From the NCBI RefSeq assembly GCF_004348685.1, contig NZ_SMKO01000074.1, forward strand, positions 1 through 42,884: DNA of 42,884 nucleotides. The letters run 5' to 3'. Source of the DNA: Nonomuraea deserti. GTDB lineage: Bacteria; Actinomycetota; Actinomycetes; Streptosporangiales; Streptosporangiaceae. The notes beneath the pieces are model-generated. The model was not told the DNA's origin. It searched no databases and saw only the letters and a program-made list of their open reading frames with translations. Shown piece after piece: positions 31,952 through 42,884 of the stretch. The position numbers and the translations under genes were made by a program. The stretch's first letter is position 1; every line of letters begins with the position of its first letter.

Positions 31952-33426
31952 TCCTTGTTGAGGGTACCCGTCTGCGAGATGAGACCGAGGCCCGGAACGT
32001 CGCGCCAGGTATAGGTGAGCGAGCCGCCCTCCAACGCCAGCACGATGGTGCCGGGGACGCAGGCGCCCTCGTTCCGGCCCAGGGCGAAGGTCAGCCGGGT
32101 CTCCTCCACCTTTATCAGGGTGATGGTGCCCCTGCAGTCGTCGTCGCCGTCGCGTTCCCGCCACTTGGCGGTGGACTCGCCCTCCTTCAACTCCACCGTG
32201 TTCTCGTTGTCGTCGGGGTCCATCGGGTTGGTGCTGGTGGTACGGCCCGTCCAGACGCCCTCGAAGCGGACCGGGATCCGCAGGCCCGCACCGGGCGGCG
32301 GCTCGGACCCGGTGGGTGTGGCGCCGGCGGAGGCGGTGCTCGATCCGGCGGTCGACGGGGTGCCCGACGGCCCGGTCGGCGACTGCGTGGGTGGAGCGGC
32401 CGTGGGCGAGCGGTCGCCCTCCGCGAGCGGGGGGCGTATGAGCAGGGCCGCGGTGGTGGCCGCGGCGGCGGCGACCACGACCGCCATCGCGCCGATCAGC
32501 AGACCACGCCTGCGGACGCGCCGTGTCTTGCCCGTGGCCTTCGCGCTGCTGAGCGGTCCCGTGGGGCCGGTGCGGCCGGCGTGCGGTGACGGTGCGGCGG
32601 AAGGCGCTCCCGATCCCGCGGGCGGTCCTGCCGGGCGGTCGGGGTTGACCAGGGACACCATGAGCTGCTGCGCCGAGGGGCGGTGCGCGGGGTCCTTGGA
32701 CAGGCAGGACGCGATCAGCCCGCGCAGGCGCGGCGGCAGCGGTGACAGGTCGGGCTCCGCGTGCAACACCCGGTGCAGCACGGCGGGGACGGTGTCGGCC
32801 CCGAACGGGCTCGTGCCCGTGGCCGCGTACACCATGGAGGCGGCCCACGCGAAGACGTCGGAGGCCGGAGCCGCGGGCGTGCCGTTGATCTGCTCGGGCG
32901 CCAGGTAGGCGGGCGTGCCGATCAGGCCGGAGGTGATGGTCGCCGCCCCCTCCGCCCTGGCGATGCCGAAGTCGACCACCCTGGGCCCGTCGGGGCCGAG
33001 CAGCACGTTGGACGGCTTGAAGTCGCGGTGCACGATCCCGGCCGCGTGGATGGCGGCCAGCGCCGTGGCCGTGCCCACCACCAGGCGTTCCAGGTCGCCG
33101 CCCCGCAGCGGGCCGCGCTCGCGTACCCGGTCGGTCAGCGAGGGGCCTTCCACGTATTCGCTCACGACGTAGGGCCGCGGCCCGCCGGTGGAGACGTCGA
33201 GCACCCGGGCCGTGCAGAAGGAGGCGATGCCCGCCAGCGCGTCGAGCTCGCGCGCGAGCCTGGCCCTGGTCTCGGCGTCGCCGGTGCCGAGCAGCTTGAC
33301 CGCGACCAGCTCGCCGGAGGGGGAGCGGGCCAGGTAGACCACGCCCTGCCCGCCCTCGCCGAGCCTGCCGTCCAGGCGGTAGTCGCCCACTGACGGAGGG
33401 TCGTCTGGTGTCAGGGGGGTCACCAT
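31948..33426 (-). CDS. Serine/threonine protein kinase with C-terminal extracellular sensor domain
   Basis: A 492-residue PknB-type kinase: glycine loop GEGGQGVVY (23-31), catalytic Lys44 in VAVKLL, HRDFKPSN (Asp135; the arginine before Asp marks an RD kinase) and DFG at Asp152. After the kinase domain comes a Pro/Ala-rich juxtamembrane stretch, one membrane segment (about 308-330), a Ser/Thr/Pro-rich stalk and a beta-rich outer domain of about 110 residues with two cysteines (DDCRG, GACVPG). ATG 33426 has no ribosome site; TAACGT seven bases upstream suggests a leaderless transcript. Operon with the AAA ATPase; divergent from a channel gene. Confidence 0.93.
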   Translation of the reverse strand: MVTPLTPDDPPSVGDYRLDGRLGEGGQGVVYLARSPSGELVAVKLLGTGDAETRARLARELDALAGIASFCTARVLDVSTGGPRPYVVSEYVEGPSLTDRVRERGPLRGGDLERLVVGTATALAAIHAAGIVHRDFKPSNVLLGPDGPRVVDFGIARAEGAATITSGLIGTPAYLAPEQINGTPAAPASDVFAWAASMVYAATGTSPFGADTVPAVLHRVLHAEPDLSPLPPRLRGLIASCLSKDPAHRPSAQQLMVSLVNPDRPAGPPAGSGAPSAAPSPHAGRTGPTGPLSSAKATGKTRRVRRRGLLIGAMAVVVAAAAATTAALLIRPPLAEGDRSPTAAPPTQSPTGPSGTPSTAGSSTASAGATPTGSEPPPGAGLRIPVRFEGVWTGRTTSTNPMDPDDNENTVELKEGESTAKWRERDGDDDCRGTITLIKVEETRLTFALGRNEGACVPGTIVLALEGGSLTYTWRDVPGLGLISQTGTLNKE

Positions 33427-33433
33427 GGGCGAT

Positions 33434-33461
33434 ACGTTACCGTCGTCACGCACGCGGCAAA
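33434..33461 (-). promoter_or_regulatory. Candidate leaderless promoter of the kinase gene
   Basis: On the minus strand TTTGCC (33461-33456) and TAACGT (33439-33434) are separated by 16 bases, and seven bases separate the -10 box from the ATG, so transcription would begin at the start codon. This explains the missing ribosome site. Confidence 0.4.
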
Positions 33462-33548
33462 GATCCCATCGCCATGCGGATGCCAAGATCCACCGGTACT
33501 TTAGATCGTTGGGTTATTTTCACTCCTTACGCGGAGGTATCAGGGGAA

Positions 33549-35414
33549 GTGTCGAAGATCACGTTCCGCGAAAGGGCGCGGTACTGGTTCGACAACACCA
33601 TGTCCAGGGGGACGGCTTCGCTGATCGGCTGGCTGGCCCTGGTGTCGGTCGCGCTCCTCGTCGTGGTCACGGTGCTGACGCTCTGGCTCGCGCCCAACGA
33701 GCCGGAGGGCGTGACCGGTCCCGGACACGTGCTCTGGGTCGCGCTCATGCACGCGCTCAGCCCCGGCAAGATCTCCAGCGATGAAGGCTCGACGGCCTAC
33801 ATGACGGTGATGTTCGTCGGCTCGCTCGGCGGCATCTTCATCGTCAGCATGCTCGTCGGCCTGCTCTCCAACGGGCTCAAGCAGAAGGTCGACCGCCTGC
33901 GCAGGGGCCGCTCGCGGATCGTCGAGTCCGGTCACACGGTGGTGCTCGGCTGGTCCGACCAGATCTTCACGATCGTGGCCGAGCTGGCCAAGGCGCAGGC
34001 GAGCCAGCGCAACTCGGTGATCGCCATCCTGGCGGAACGTGACAAACTGGAGATGGAGGAGCAGATCCGCGAGCACGTCGGCGACCTGGGCAAGACGCGC
34101 GTCGTCTGCCGCACCGGGCGGCCCACCGAGCCGCACGACCTCGACCTGATGAACCTGGCGGCGGCCCGGTCGGTCGTCGTGCTCTCGCCCGAGCGTGAGG
34201 ATCCCGACGCCCACGTCATCAAGATCCTGCTCGCGCTGGCCAAGCGCGAGGGCGTGCACCCGCCGGCCGTCGCGGCGCTGACCTCCAGCCGCAACATCGC
34301 CGCCGCCCGCCTGGCCGGCGGCCAGGAGGTGCACCTGGTCGACTCCGACGACACCGCGTCCCGGCTCATCGTGCAGTCCTCGCGCCAGTCCGGCATGTCC
34401 GTGGTGTGCATGGACCTGCTCAACTTCGACGGCGGCGAGATCTACCTGCGCACCCCGAAGAAGCTCGTCGGCGTCACGTACGGCGAGGCGCTGCACGCGT
34501 ACCAGACCGCCTCCGTGATCGGCCTGCGCCGGCCGTCCGGCGTCGTGCTGAACCCGCCGGGCGACACCGTCATCGACGCCGACGACCAGGTCATCGTCAT
34601 CGCCCACGACGACTCCCACGTCCGCCTGGCGGCCGGCATGCCGTCCATCGAGGACGGCGCCGTCGTCGAGACGGAGCGCACGCCCGCCGAGCCGGAGCGC
34701 ACGCTGCTGCTCAACTGGAACGGCAGGGCCGAACAGATCGTCCGCTACCTCGACGGCTACGTCGCCCCCGGCGCCGTCCTGGAGATCGCCGCCGACCACC
34801 CCAAGGCCGGCACCGGCCTGGCCGGCCTGCGCCACCTCACCGTCAACGTCAAGGACTGCGACACCACCGACCGCTTCGCCCTCGAATCGCTCGGCGTCGG
34901 CCTCTTCCAGCACGTCATCGTGCTCAGCGACGACCGTTTCGACCCGCACCACTCCGACACGCGCACGCTCATGACGCTGCTCCAGCTCCGCGACATGCAG
35001 AGCGCGCTCGGCGAGCACTACTCGATCGTCAGCGAGATGCACGACGAGAACAACCGCTCCCTGGCCGAGGTCACCGAGGCCGACGACATCGTCATCAGCG
35101 ACACCGTCATCGGCCTGCTCCTCGCCCAGCTCGCCGAGAACCGGCACCTGGCCGACGTGTTCGGCTACCTGTTCGACTCGCGCGGATCGGAGATCTACCC
35201 GCGCCCCGCCGGCTCCTACGTGAAGACGGGGGTGCAGGTGTCGTTCTCCACGGTCGTGGAGTCCGCCAGGCGCAGGGGCGAGACGGCCATCGGCTACCGC
35301 AAGAACACGGCGAGGAACGATCCGCCGCACTACGGCATCGTCCTCAACCCGGACAAGTCCGAGCCCGTCGTCCTGGAGGAGGCGGACTCGGTGATCGTGC
35401 TCGCCGAACGCTGA
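33549..35414 (+). CDS. CASTOR/POLLUX-related ion channel
   Basis: A 621-residue protein: two N-terminal membrane segments (about 24-47 and 82-108) around a pore-type loop (WVALMHALSPGKISSDEGS), then two RCK/TrkA-N-like regulatory domains (first starting SGHTVVLGWSDQIFTIVAEL, second TLLLNWNGRAEQIVRYLDGY). This is the layout of plant CASTOR/POLLUX and bacterial relatives, which conduct cations under cytoplasmic control. The pore lacks the K+ filter TVGYG, as is normal for the group. GTG 33549 has GGAGG 11 bases upstream. Divergent from the membrane kinase, which may regulate it (inference). Confidence 0.9.
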   Translation: MSKITFRERARYWFDNTMSRGTASLIGWLALVSVALLVVVTVLTLWLAPNEPEGVTGPGHVLWVALMHALSPGKISSDEGSTAYMTVMFVGSLGGIFIVSMLVGLLSNGLKQKVDRLRRGRSRIVESGHTVVLGWSDQIFTIVAELAKAQASQRNSVIAILAERDKLEMEEQIREHVGDLGKTRVVCRTGRPTEPHDLDLMNLAAARSVVVLSPEREDPDAHVIKILLALAKREGVHPPAVAALTSSRNIAAARLAGGQEVHLVDSDDTASRLIVQSSRQSGMSVVCMDLLNFDGGEIYLRTPKKLVGVTYGEALHAYQTASVIGLRRPSGVVLNPPGDTVIDADDQVIVIAHDDSHVRLAAGMPSIEDGAVVETERTPAEPERTLLLNWNGRAEQIVRYLDGYVAPGAVLEIAADHPKAGTGLAGLRHLTVNVKDCDTTDRFALESLGVGLFQHVIVLSDDRFDPHHSDTRTLMTLLQLRDMQSALGEHYSIVSEMHDENNRSLAEVTEADDIVISDTVIGLLLAQLAENRHLADVFGYLFDSRGSEIYPRPAGSYVKTGVQVSFSTVVESARRRGETAIGYRKNTARNDPPHYGIVLNPDKSEPVVLEEADSVIVLAER

Positions 35415-35455
35415 CCCCGCGCCGCGATGGGTCGCGGTGGGTTACCGTGTGCCCC

Positions 35456-36394
<939 letters not shown>

Positions 36395-36476
36395 GCAAAT
36401 CCCCCATCTCCAGGACCTGTCCGCGCCACCCGCGTTACGCTCGGTCGTCACCGACAGCGACCCCCGGAGCTCACCT

Positions 36477-38321
36477 GTGGCCATCGACCTGGTATCAAGG
36501 CGCGACTGGAACGCTCGCGCCCCACGCGGCGACTACACACAGCTCGACTCCACCAAAGGGGTGAAGGTCCACTACACGGGTGGCAGGATCGACCCCGGCA
36601 TCGTCTCCGACCACAACGCCTGCACGGCCTTGGTACGTTCCATCCAGGGTCACCACATGGACGGCAACGGCTGGATCGACATCGGCTACTGCGTGGACGA
36701 GAAGACCGACATCCTCACCCGGCAGGGGTGGAGGTCCTGGCGTGAGCTGCGCCCCGGCGACATCGCGCTCACGCTCGACCACGGCACGGGCATGTCGGAG
36801 TGGCAGCCCGTGCTGGAGGTGTGCGTGTTCCCGGCGCGGGAGCGGGAGATGATCCGGATGGAAGGCCCCGGCCACTCCTCGTTGACCACGCCCCATCACC
36901 GGTGGCCGGTGGAGCGCCGTCGCCGCGGCCCCGGCTCCGTACGGTGGAGGGGCCCGGAGGCGAAGTGGCTGCCCGCCGCGAGGGCGGCCCCGACGGTCAC
37001 CCTTCGTGAGCGCCGGTGGGCGACCACCGAGACCATCGGCCAGGACGACCGCATCGCGATCGCGGCTCCCTGCGCCGACCTGCCGTCCGAGCCGAAATGG
37101 TCGGACGCCTTCGTGGAGCTGGCCGCGTGGTTCTGGACGGCTGGGGTCGTCGAGCGCACCCGGCCTCTGGGCGGCGTCGCGATCCACCGGTCACCGGATG
37201 ACGACGCGCATCTCGCGCGCATCCGTGCCGCGCTCCACGGGGTCTTCGGCCCTCCCGCCGGTCGGCTCCGCCGGCAGGGGAGCGGCGGTCCCCGATGGCG
37301 GGAGACGACGACGGGCGATCGCGTCACCTTCCGTCTCCCGGCCGGCGCGGGCCGGCGGCTGCTCGAGGTGGCGCCCGGCAGGGTGCCCGCGCTCGACTTC
37401 CTGCTCTCCCTGTCGAGGGCGCAGCTCGCCCTGTTCGTGGAGACCTCGCTGACGGCGGGTGACGCCGGGCCCGACGGGCTCGTGCGGAAGGACCGGGCGG
37501 CGGCGGAGGCCTTCATGTTCGCCGTGCTGCTGTCAGGGTCGGGAGCGTCGCTGCACCGCGTGCCGCCGGTCGGTGACACGGGAACGGACGGGTGGACGGT
37601 CTCCGTCGACAGACGGCGGCACGTCGTGCCGCGACCGGCCGCACAACACGGCGACGCCGGCTTCACCATCGGGAAGGAGACGTACCACGGCCAGATCTGG
37701 TGCCCCAGGACCGCGAACCAGAGCTGGCTGGCGCGCAGGGACGGGACCGTCTACTTCACCGGCAACACCATGATCGCCTGCCCGCACCGGAAGGTGTTCC
37801 AGGGGCGCGGGCCGCATCACCTGCCCGCCGCCAACGGCCCCGGGCTCAACTCCGGCCACTACGCCGTGCTCGGGCTGGTGGGCAACGCGGGGCTCGTTCA
37901 GCCGCCCGACGGCGTCCTGCACGCGATCGTCGACGCGATCGAGCACCTGCGCGGACGCGGCCGCGCAGGCAAGGAGATCAAGGGGCACCGCGACGGCTAC
38001 GCCACCGACTGCCCCGGCGACCCGCTCTACGCCTGGGTCAGGCGTGGCGCCCCGCGTCCCGGCACGCCCGCGCCGCCGGCGCCCTCGACGCCGCCGTTCC
38101 CCGGGCGGCTTCTTAGGTATCCTCCGGTGACGCGCGGCGAGGACGTGCGGACGTGGCAGGCGCAGATGAGGAAGCGCGGCTGGGACATCGACGTGGACGG
38201 CGCGTACGGTTCCGAGTCGCGCGACGTGTGCCGCAGTTTCCAGCGCGTGCAGGGAGTCGACGACGACGGGATCGTGGGCCCGATCACGTGGCGGCTGACG
38301 TGGGAGGCCCCGACCAGCTGA
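36477..38321 (+). CDS. Peptidoglycan amidase (PGRP/amidase_2 + PG-binding domain) interrupted by an intein
   Basis: A 614-residue precursor. The host protein is an N-acetylmuramoyl-L-alanine amidase of T7-lysozyme type: zinc ligands His32 (VHYTGG), His504 and Cys512 (GHRDGYATDC), catalytic Tyr71 (GWIDIGY), and a C-terminal peptidoglycan-binding repeat domain (about 550-612). Residues 72-430 are a Hint-type insertion that splits DIGY from TMIACPHRKVFQGRG; removal would restore a normal 255-residue amidase. There is no signal peptide, so it resembles a phage endolysin, yet no phage genes are nearby. GTG 36477 has CGGAG about eight bases upstream. Neighbours mtnA and mutA are unrelated. Confidence 0.9.
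   Translation: MAIDLVSRRDWNARAPRGDYTQLDSTKGVKVHYTGGRIDPGIVSDHNACTALVRSIQGHHMDGNGWIDIGYCVDEKTDILTRQGWRSWRELRPGDIALTLDHGTGMSEWQPVLEVCVFPAREREMIRMEGPGHSSLTTPHHRWPVERRRRGPGSVRWRGPEAKWLPAARAAPTVTLRERRWATTETIGQDDRIAIAAPCADLPSEPKWSDAFVELAAWFWTAGVVERTRPLGGVAIHRSPDDDAHLARIRAALHGVFGPPAGRLRRQGSGGPRWRETTTGDRVTFRLPAGAGRRLLEVAPGRVPALDFLLSLSRAQLALFVETSLTAGDAGPDGLVRKDRAAAEAFMFAVLLSGSGASLHRVPPVGDTGTDGWTVSVDRRRHVVPRPAAQHGDAGFTIGKETYHGQIWCPRTANQSWLARRDGTVYFTGNTMIACPHRKVFQGRGPHHLPAANGPGLNSGHYAVLGLVGNAGLVQPPDGVLHAIVDAIEHLRGRGRAGKEIKGHRDGYATDCPGDPLYAWVRRGAPRPGTPAPPAPSTPPFPGRLLRYPPVTRGEDVRTWQAQMRKRGWDIDVDGAYGSESRDVCRSFQRVQGVDDDGIVGPITWRLTWEAPTS
36690..37766 (+). other. Intein coding region within the amidase gene (359 residues)
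   Basis: Starts at Cys codon 36690 and ends at Asn codon 37764-37766, followed by Thr. Block A is CVDEKTDILTRQGWRSWREL with PGDIALTLD; block B is LTTPHHRWPV (Thr and His of the TxxH motif). The C-terminal part is TYHGQIWCPRTANQSW followed by ARRDGTVYFTGN, ending Gly-Asn instead of the common His-Asn. The middle (about 135 to 300 of the intein) has two LAGLIDADG-like helices, ELAAWFWTAG and LFVETSLTAGD, whose acidic catalytic positions look replaced. It is in frame with both extein halves. Confidence 0.88.
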
Positions 38322-38345
38322 TCTCGTGTAGGGGTGGACCCTGGG

Positions 38346-38375
38346 TTACTGGGTTCGCGGCCTTCCGCCTACTAT
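38346..38375 (+). promoter_or_regulatory. Candidate leaderless promoter of mutA-mutB
   Basis: TTACTG (38346-38351) and TACTAT (38370-38375) have an 18-base spacer, and only six bases separate the -10 box from the mutA ATG. No ribosome site precedes the ATG, as expected for a leaderless transcript. Confidence 0.5.
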
Positions 38376-38381
38376 CCGAAC

Positions 38382-40282
38382 ATGGAACTGGCAGCGGGGT
38401 TCGCGCCCGTGTCGCGCGAAGACTGGCGGGCGCTGGCGGTGGCGGTGCTGCGCAAATCCGGGGTCGAGGCGGACTCCCCCGAGGAGGCGCTGTCGACCCT
38501 CACCTACGACGGGGTGACGGTCGCGCCGCTCTACGACGCCGGCGACCTGCCTGAAGATCCAGGGCTGCCAGGCGCGGCCCCATACGTCCGCGGGGCCAGG
38601 GCCGTGCCCGGATGGGACGTGCGGCAGCGGCACACCGTGGCCGACCCCGAGGCCGTGCTGGCCGACCTGGAGAGCGGCGTCACCTCACTGTGGCTGGTCG
38701 CCGGGCCTGGCGCCATCCCGGTGGGCGAGCTCGGCACGGTGCTGAAGGACGTCTACCTCGACCTGGCCCCCGTCGTGCTGGAGGCCGGTGAGCTCGCCGC
38801 TGAGGCGGCCGAGTCGCTGTTCGCCCTGGCCGCCGCCCGCGGCACCACGCTGAGCGGCAACCTGGGGGCCTCCGGCGCGCTCGGGGCCGAGCTGGCGCGG
38901 CGCTGCGTCGCCGACTTCCCCGGCCTGCGGGCCGTCGTCGTCGACGCGACCCCCTACCATGACGCCGGCGCGAGCGACGCCGAGGAGCTCGGCTGCTCGA
39001 TGGCGCGGGGCGTCGCGGAGCTGCGGGCGCTCACCGGCGGCGGGCTCTCCGTCGAGCAGGCGCTGGGGCAGATCGAGTTCCGGTACGCCGCCACCGCCGA
39101 CCAGTTCGCCACCATCGCCAAGCTGCGCGCGGCGCGCCGGCTCTGGGCCAGGGTCGCCGAGGTCTGCGGCGCCGCCGAGCACGGGGGCCAGGCGCAGCAC
39201 GCCGTGACGAGCGCGGCCATGATGACCGCCCGCGACCCCTGGGTGAACATGCTGCGCACCACGCTCGCCTGCTTCGCCGCCGGCGTGGGCGGAGCCGAGG
39301 CGGTCACGGTGCGGCCGTTCGACGCCCGCCTCCGGCTCCCGGACGCCTTCTCCCGCCGCATCGCCCGCAACACGCAGGCGCTGCTGCTGGAGGAGTCGGG
39401 TGTGGGGCGGGTGATCGACCCCGCCGGCGGCTCCTGGTACGTCGAACGCCGCACCGCCGACCTGGCCGGGCGGGCGTGGGACTGGTTCCAGGAGATCGAG
39501 GCCTCCGGGGGGATCGTGGCGGGGGCCGGGCTGGTGTCCGATCGGATCGCCGCCACCCGTGCCCGCCGTGCCGACGACATCGCCCACCGGCGCCACCCGA
39601 TCACGGGCGTGAGCGAATACCCCGACATCCACGAGAAACCCCTCCGCCCCACCCCGGCCTCCGGCACACCCCCGCAGGGGACGCCTGACGACGTCCGGAG
39701 GGACGCGTCGGCAGAAGGGGCCGGTCCTCCGGCCCCGCGGGGAGTCCCGGATGACGTCCGCAGGGATGCCGCGTCCGTGGAGCGTGCCGCTCCTCCCGAC
39801 GCGCCGCGGGCCGGCGGCGCCGCGGAGCCGCCGGAGGGCGGCGGGAGCGCGGCGTTGCCGCGGGTGCGTTACGCCGAGCCGTTCGAGGAATTGCGCGACC
39901 TGGCCGACGCGCAGGCCGAGCGCCCCAAGGTGTTCCTCGCCACCATCGGCCCCGTGGCCGCCCACACCGCCAGGGCCGCGTTCGCGGCGAACCTGTTCCA
40001 GGCGGGCGGCCTGGATACCGAGACCGCGGGCCCGGGAACCGATCCCGAGCAGATCGCCACCGCCTTCGCCGTCAGCGGCACGACGGTCGCCTGCCTGTGC
40101 TCGACCGACAAGCTGTACACCCAGCACGCCGCGGCCGTCGCCACCGCCCTGCGCAGGGCAGGGGCGAAGAAGGTGTGGCTGGCGGGGAAGGGAGACTACG
40201 ACGGCGTGGACGCCACCCTCCACGCGGGCTGTGACGCGCTGGCCGTGCTCCGCACGACCTTCGACGACCTGGAGGTGACCCG

Positions 40283-40286
<4 letters not shown>
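38382..40286 (+). CDS. mutA: Methylmalonyl-CoA mutase small (beta) subunit
   Basis: A 634-residue non-catalytic partner of the B12-dependent mutase that interconverts (R)-methylmalonyl-CoA and succinyl-CoA. The TIM-barrel part (about 1-430) has IEFRYAATADQFATIAKLRA, MMTARDPWVNMLRTTLACFA and RIARNTQALLLEESG, matching the large subunit in order. The C-terminal flavodoxin-like domain lacks the cobalamin-binding DxHxxG, the expected state for the small subunit. Between them is a 75-residue Pro/Ala-rich linker containing a repeated PDDVRRDA unit. The start ATG 38382 is probably leaderless. Overlaps mutB as ATGA. Confidence 0.95.
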
Positions 40287-42430
<2,144 letters not shown>

Positions 42431-42432
42431 GG

Positions 42433-42884
42433 CTACTGCGGGCACATGGTGACGGAGACGGTCCGCTGGGTGGTGAGAGGAGAGGTGATCCGCAACGTGA
42501 CCTTGTGGACGCCCCCCGCACTCGTGAGGCTGCGGGGCGCGGCCAGATAGCGCCGGCCGTTCCGCGAGATCCCCGCATTCGCGCGGCCTATCGCGGAGCC
42601 GTCGACGTACCAGGTGTAGGCGAAGTTCACCGCCTCGCCGGTCCGCTCGACCAGCGCCTGGAGCGTCGCCTCACCGCCCGCCCAGCAGTCGCCGTTCCTG
42701 GCGCCCCCGGCTCGTACGTAGACCAGCCTCAGCCGGCCCTCCGTGGCGCGGCCGGTGCCGGTCGAGTCGTCGGGCTGGGGGGTGGTGGTACGGCTGCGCC
42801 TGGGCCGCTCGGACCTGGTGGCGGACGGAGAGGCCGTCGGCGCGTCGCTGACGACGGCGAGTCTCGTGGTCTTGGGGGTGGGCG
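42433..42884 (-). CDS. Hypothetical exported or membrane-anchored protein, C-terminal part (5' end outside window)
   Basis: The minus-strand frame ending at TAG 42433 stays open to the right edge, so this is the last 149 residues of a longer gene. The N-terminal visible part is a Ser/Thr/Pro/Arg-rich linker (TASPSATRSERPRRSRTTTP), followed by a compact beta-rich domain with two cysteines (NGDCWAGGEATL and the C-terminal VTMCPQ) that may form a disulfide. The pattern resembles outer domains attached by a stalk to one-TM kinases or lipoproteins in actinomycetes; the true family is not recognised. Convergent with mutB, three bases apart (two bases between stop codons). Confidence 0.6.
   Translation of the reverse strand, partial: PTPKTTRLAVVSDAPTASPSATRSERPRRSRTTTPQPDDSTGTGRATEGRLRLVYVRAGGARNGDCWAGGEATLQALVERTGEAVNFAYTWYVDGSAIGRANAGISRNGRRYLAAPRSLTSAGGVHKVTLRITSPLTTQRTVSVTMCPQ

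Noticed and set aside
36477..38321. Prophage remnant
   Set aside because: Only the endolysin-like amidase with an intein hints at phage; no integrase, capsid, tail, holin or attachment site is visible nearby.

Overview
This is a GC-rich window that reads as chromosomal DNA from an actinomycete. GTG and TTG starts are common, and stop and start codons often overlap as ATGA or GTGA. Characteristic families include a Pro/Ser/Thr-rich one-TM Ser/Thr kinase, a CASTOR/POLLUX-type channel, the LuxR, YtrA and FadR regulator types, and B12-dependent methylmalonyl-CoA mutase with separate mutA and mutB. A Streptosporangiaceae-like (Nonomuraea-type) host would fit, but that is inference from gene style. 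I see no tRNA, rRNA, CRISPR array, transposase or prophage block. Both window ends cut a gene. No gene-free stretch exceeds 300 bases; the longest are the regulatory gaps at about 6979-7146 (tctC/lysR) and 19290-19497 (thrS/luxR).

Bases 1-10466 form a hexuronic-acid (aldarate) catabolism region. It holds two tandem mandelate-racemase-subgroup dehydratases sharing a perfect 310-bp block, a FadR-type regulator, and a minus-strand operon of a tripartite tricarboxylate-type transporter (tctC-tctB-tctA) ending in a glucarate-dehydratase-like gene. A divergent LysR regulator is followed by 5-dehydro-4-deoxyglucarate dehydratase (kdgD) and a close match to E. coli GudD. Together they would import D-glucarate/galactarate and convert it to 2,5-dioxopentanoate; the last dehydrogenase is not in the window.

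Bases 10481-18025 hold nadK, a YibE/F membrane protein, a DUF72 protein, a CorA-like channel with a variant GQN motif, and a minus-strand TAXI-TRAP operon (fused permease, binding protein, DUF1850 protein). Bases 18114-20487 hold a short threonyl-tRNA synthetase without N-terminal editing domains. It is preceded by an apparent threonine leader peptide (three consecutive Thr codons) and two competing hairpins, and is divergent from a LuxR regulator. Bases 20530-26274 hold a methyltransferase, an anti-sigma-type ATPase, a nucleotidyltransferase, a PAP2-like protein, a double DUF427 protein, and a YtrA-type GntR/ABC operon whose 42-bp palindrome abuts the start codon.

Bases 26300-33426 are a minus-strand run: Ser/Thr kinase with an AAA ATPase, a C39-like peptidase, an S9 peptidase and an M20 peptidase. 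A CASTOR/POLLUX-like channel and mtnA follow on the plus strand. A peptidoglycan amidase at 36477-38321 is interrupted by an in-frame 359-residue intein, placed exactly after the catalytic DIGY tyrosine. mutA-mutB close the window, with a convergent, truncated secreted or membrane protein at the right edge.

The two most notable items are the intein inside the amidase active site and the threonine-attenuator-like leader before the editing-less ThrRS.
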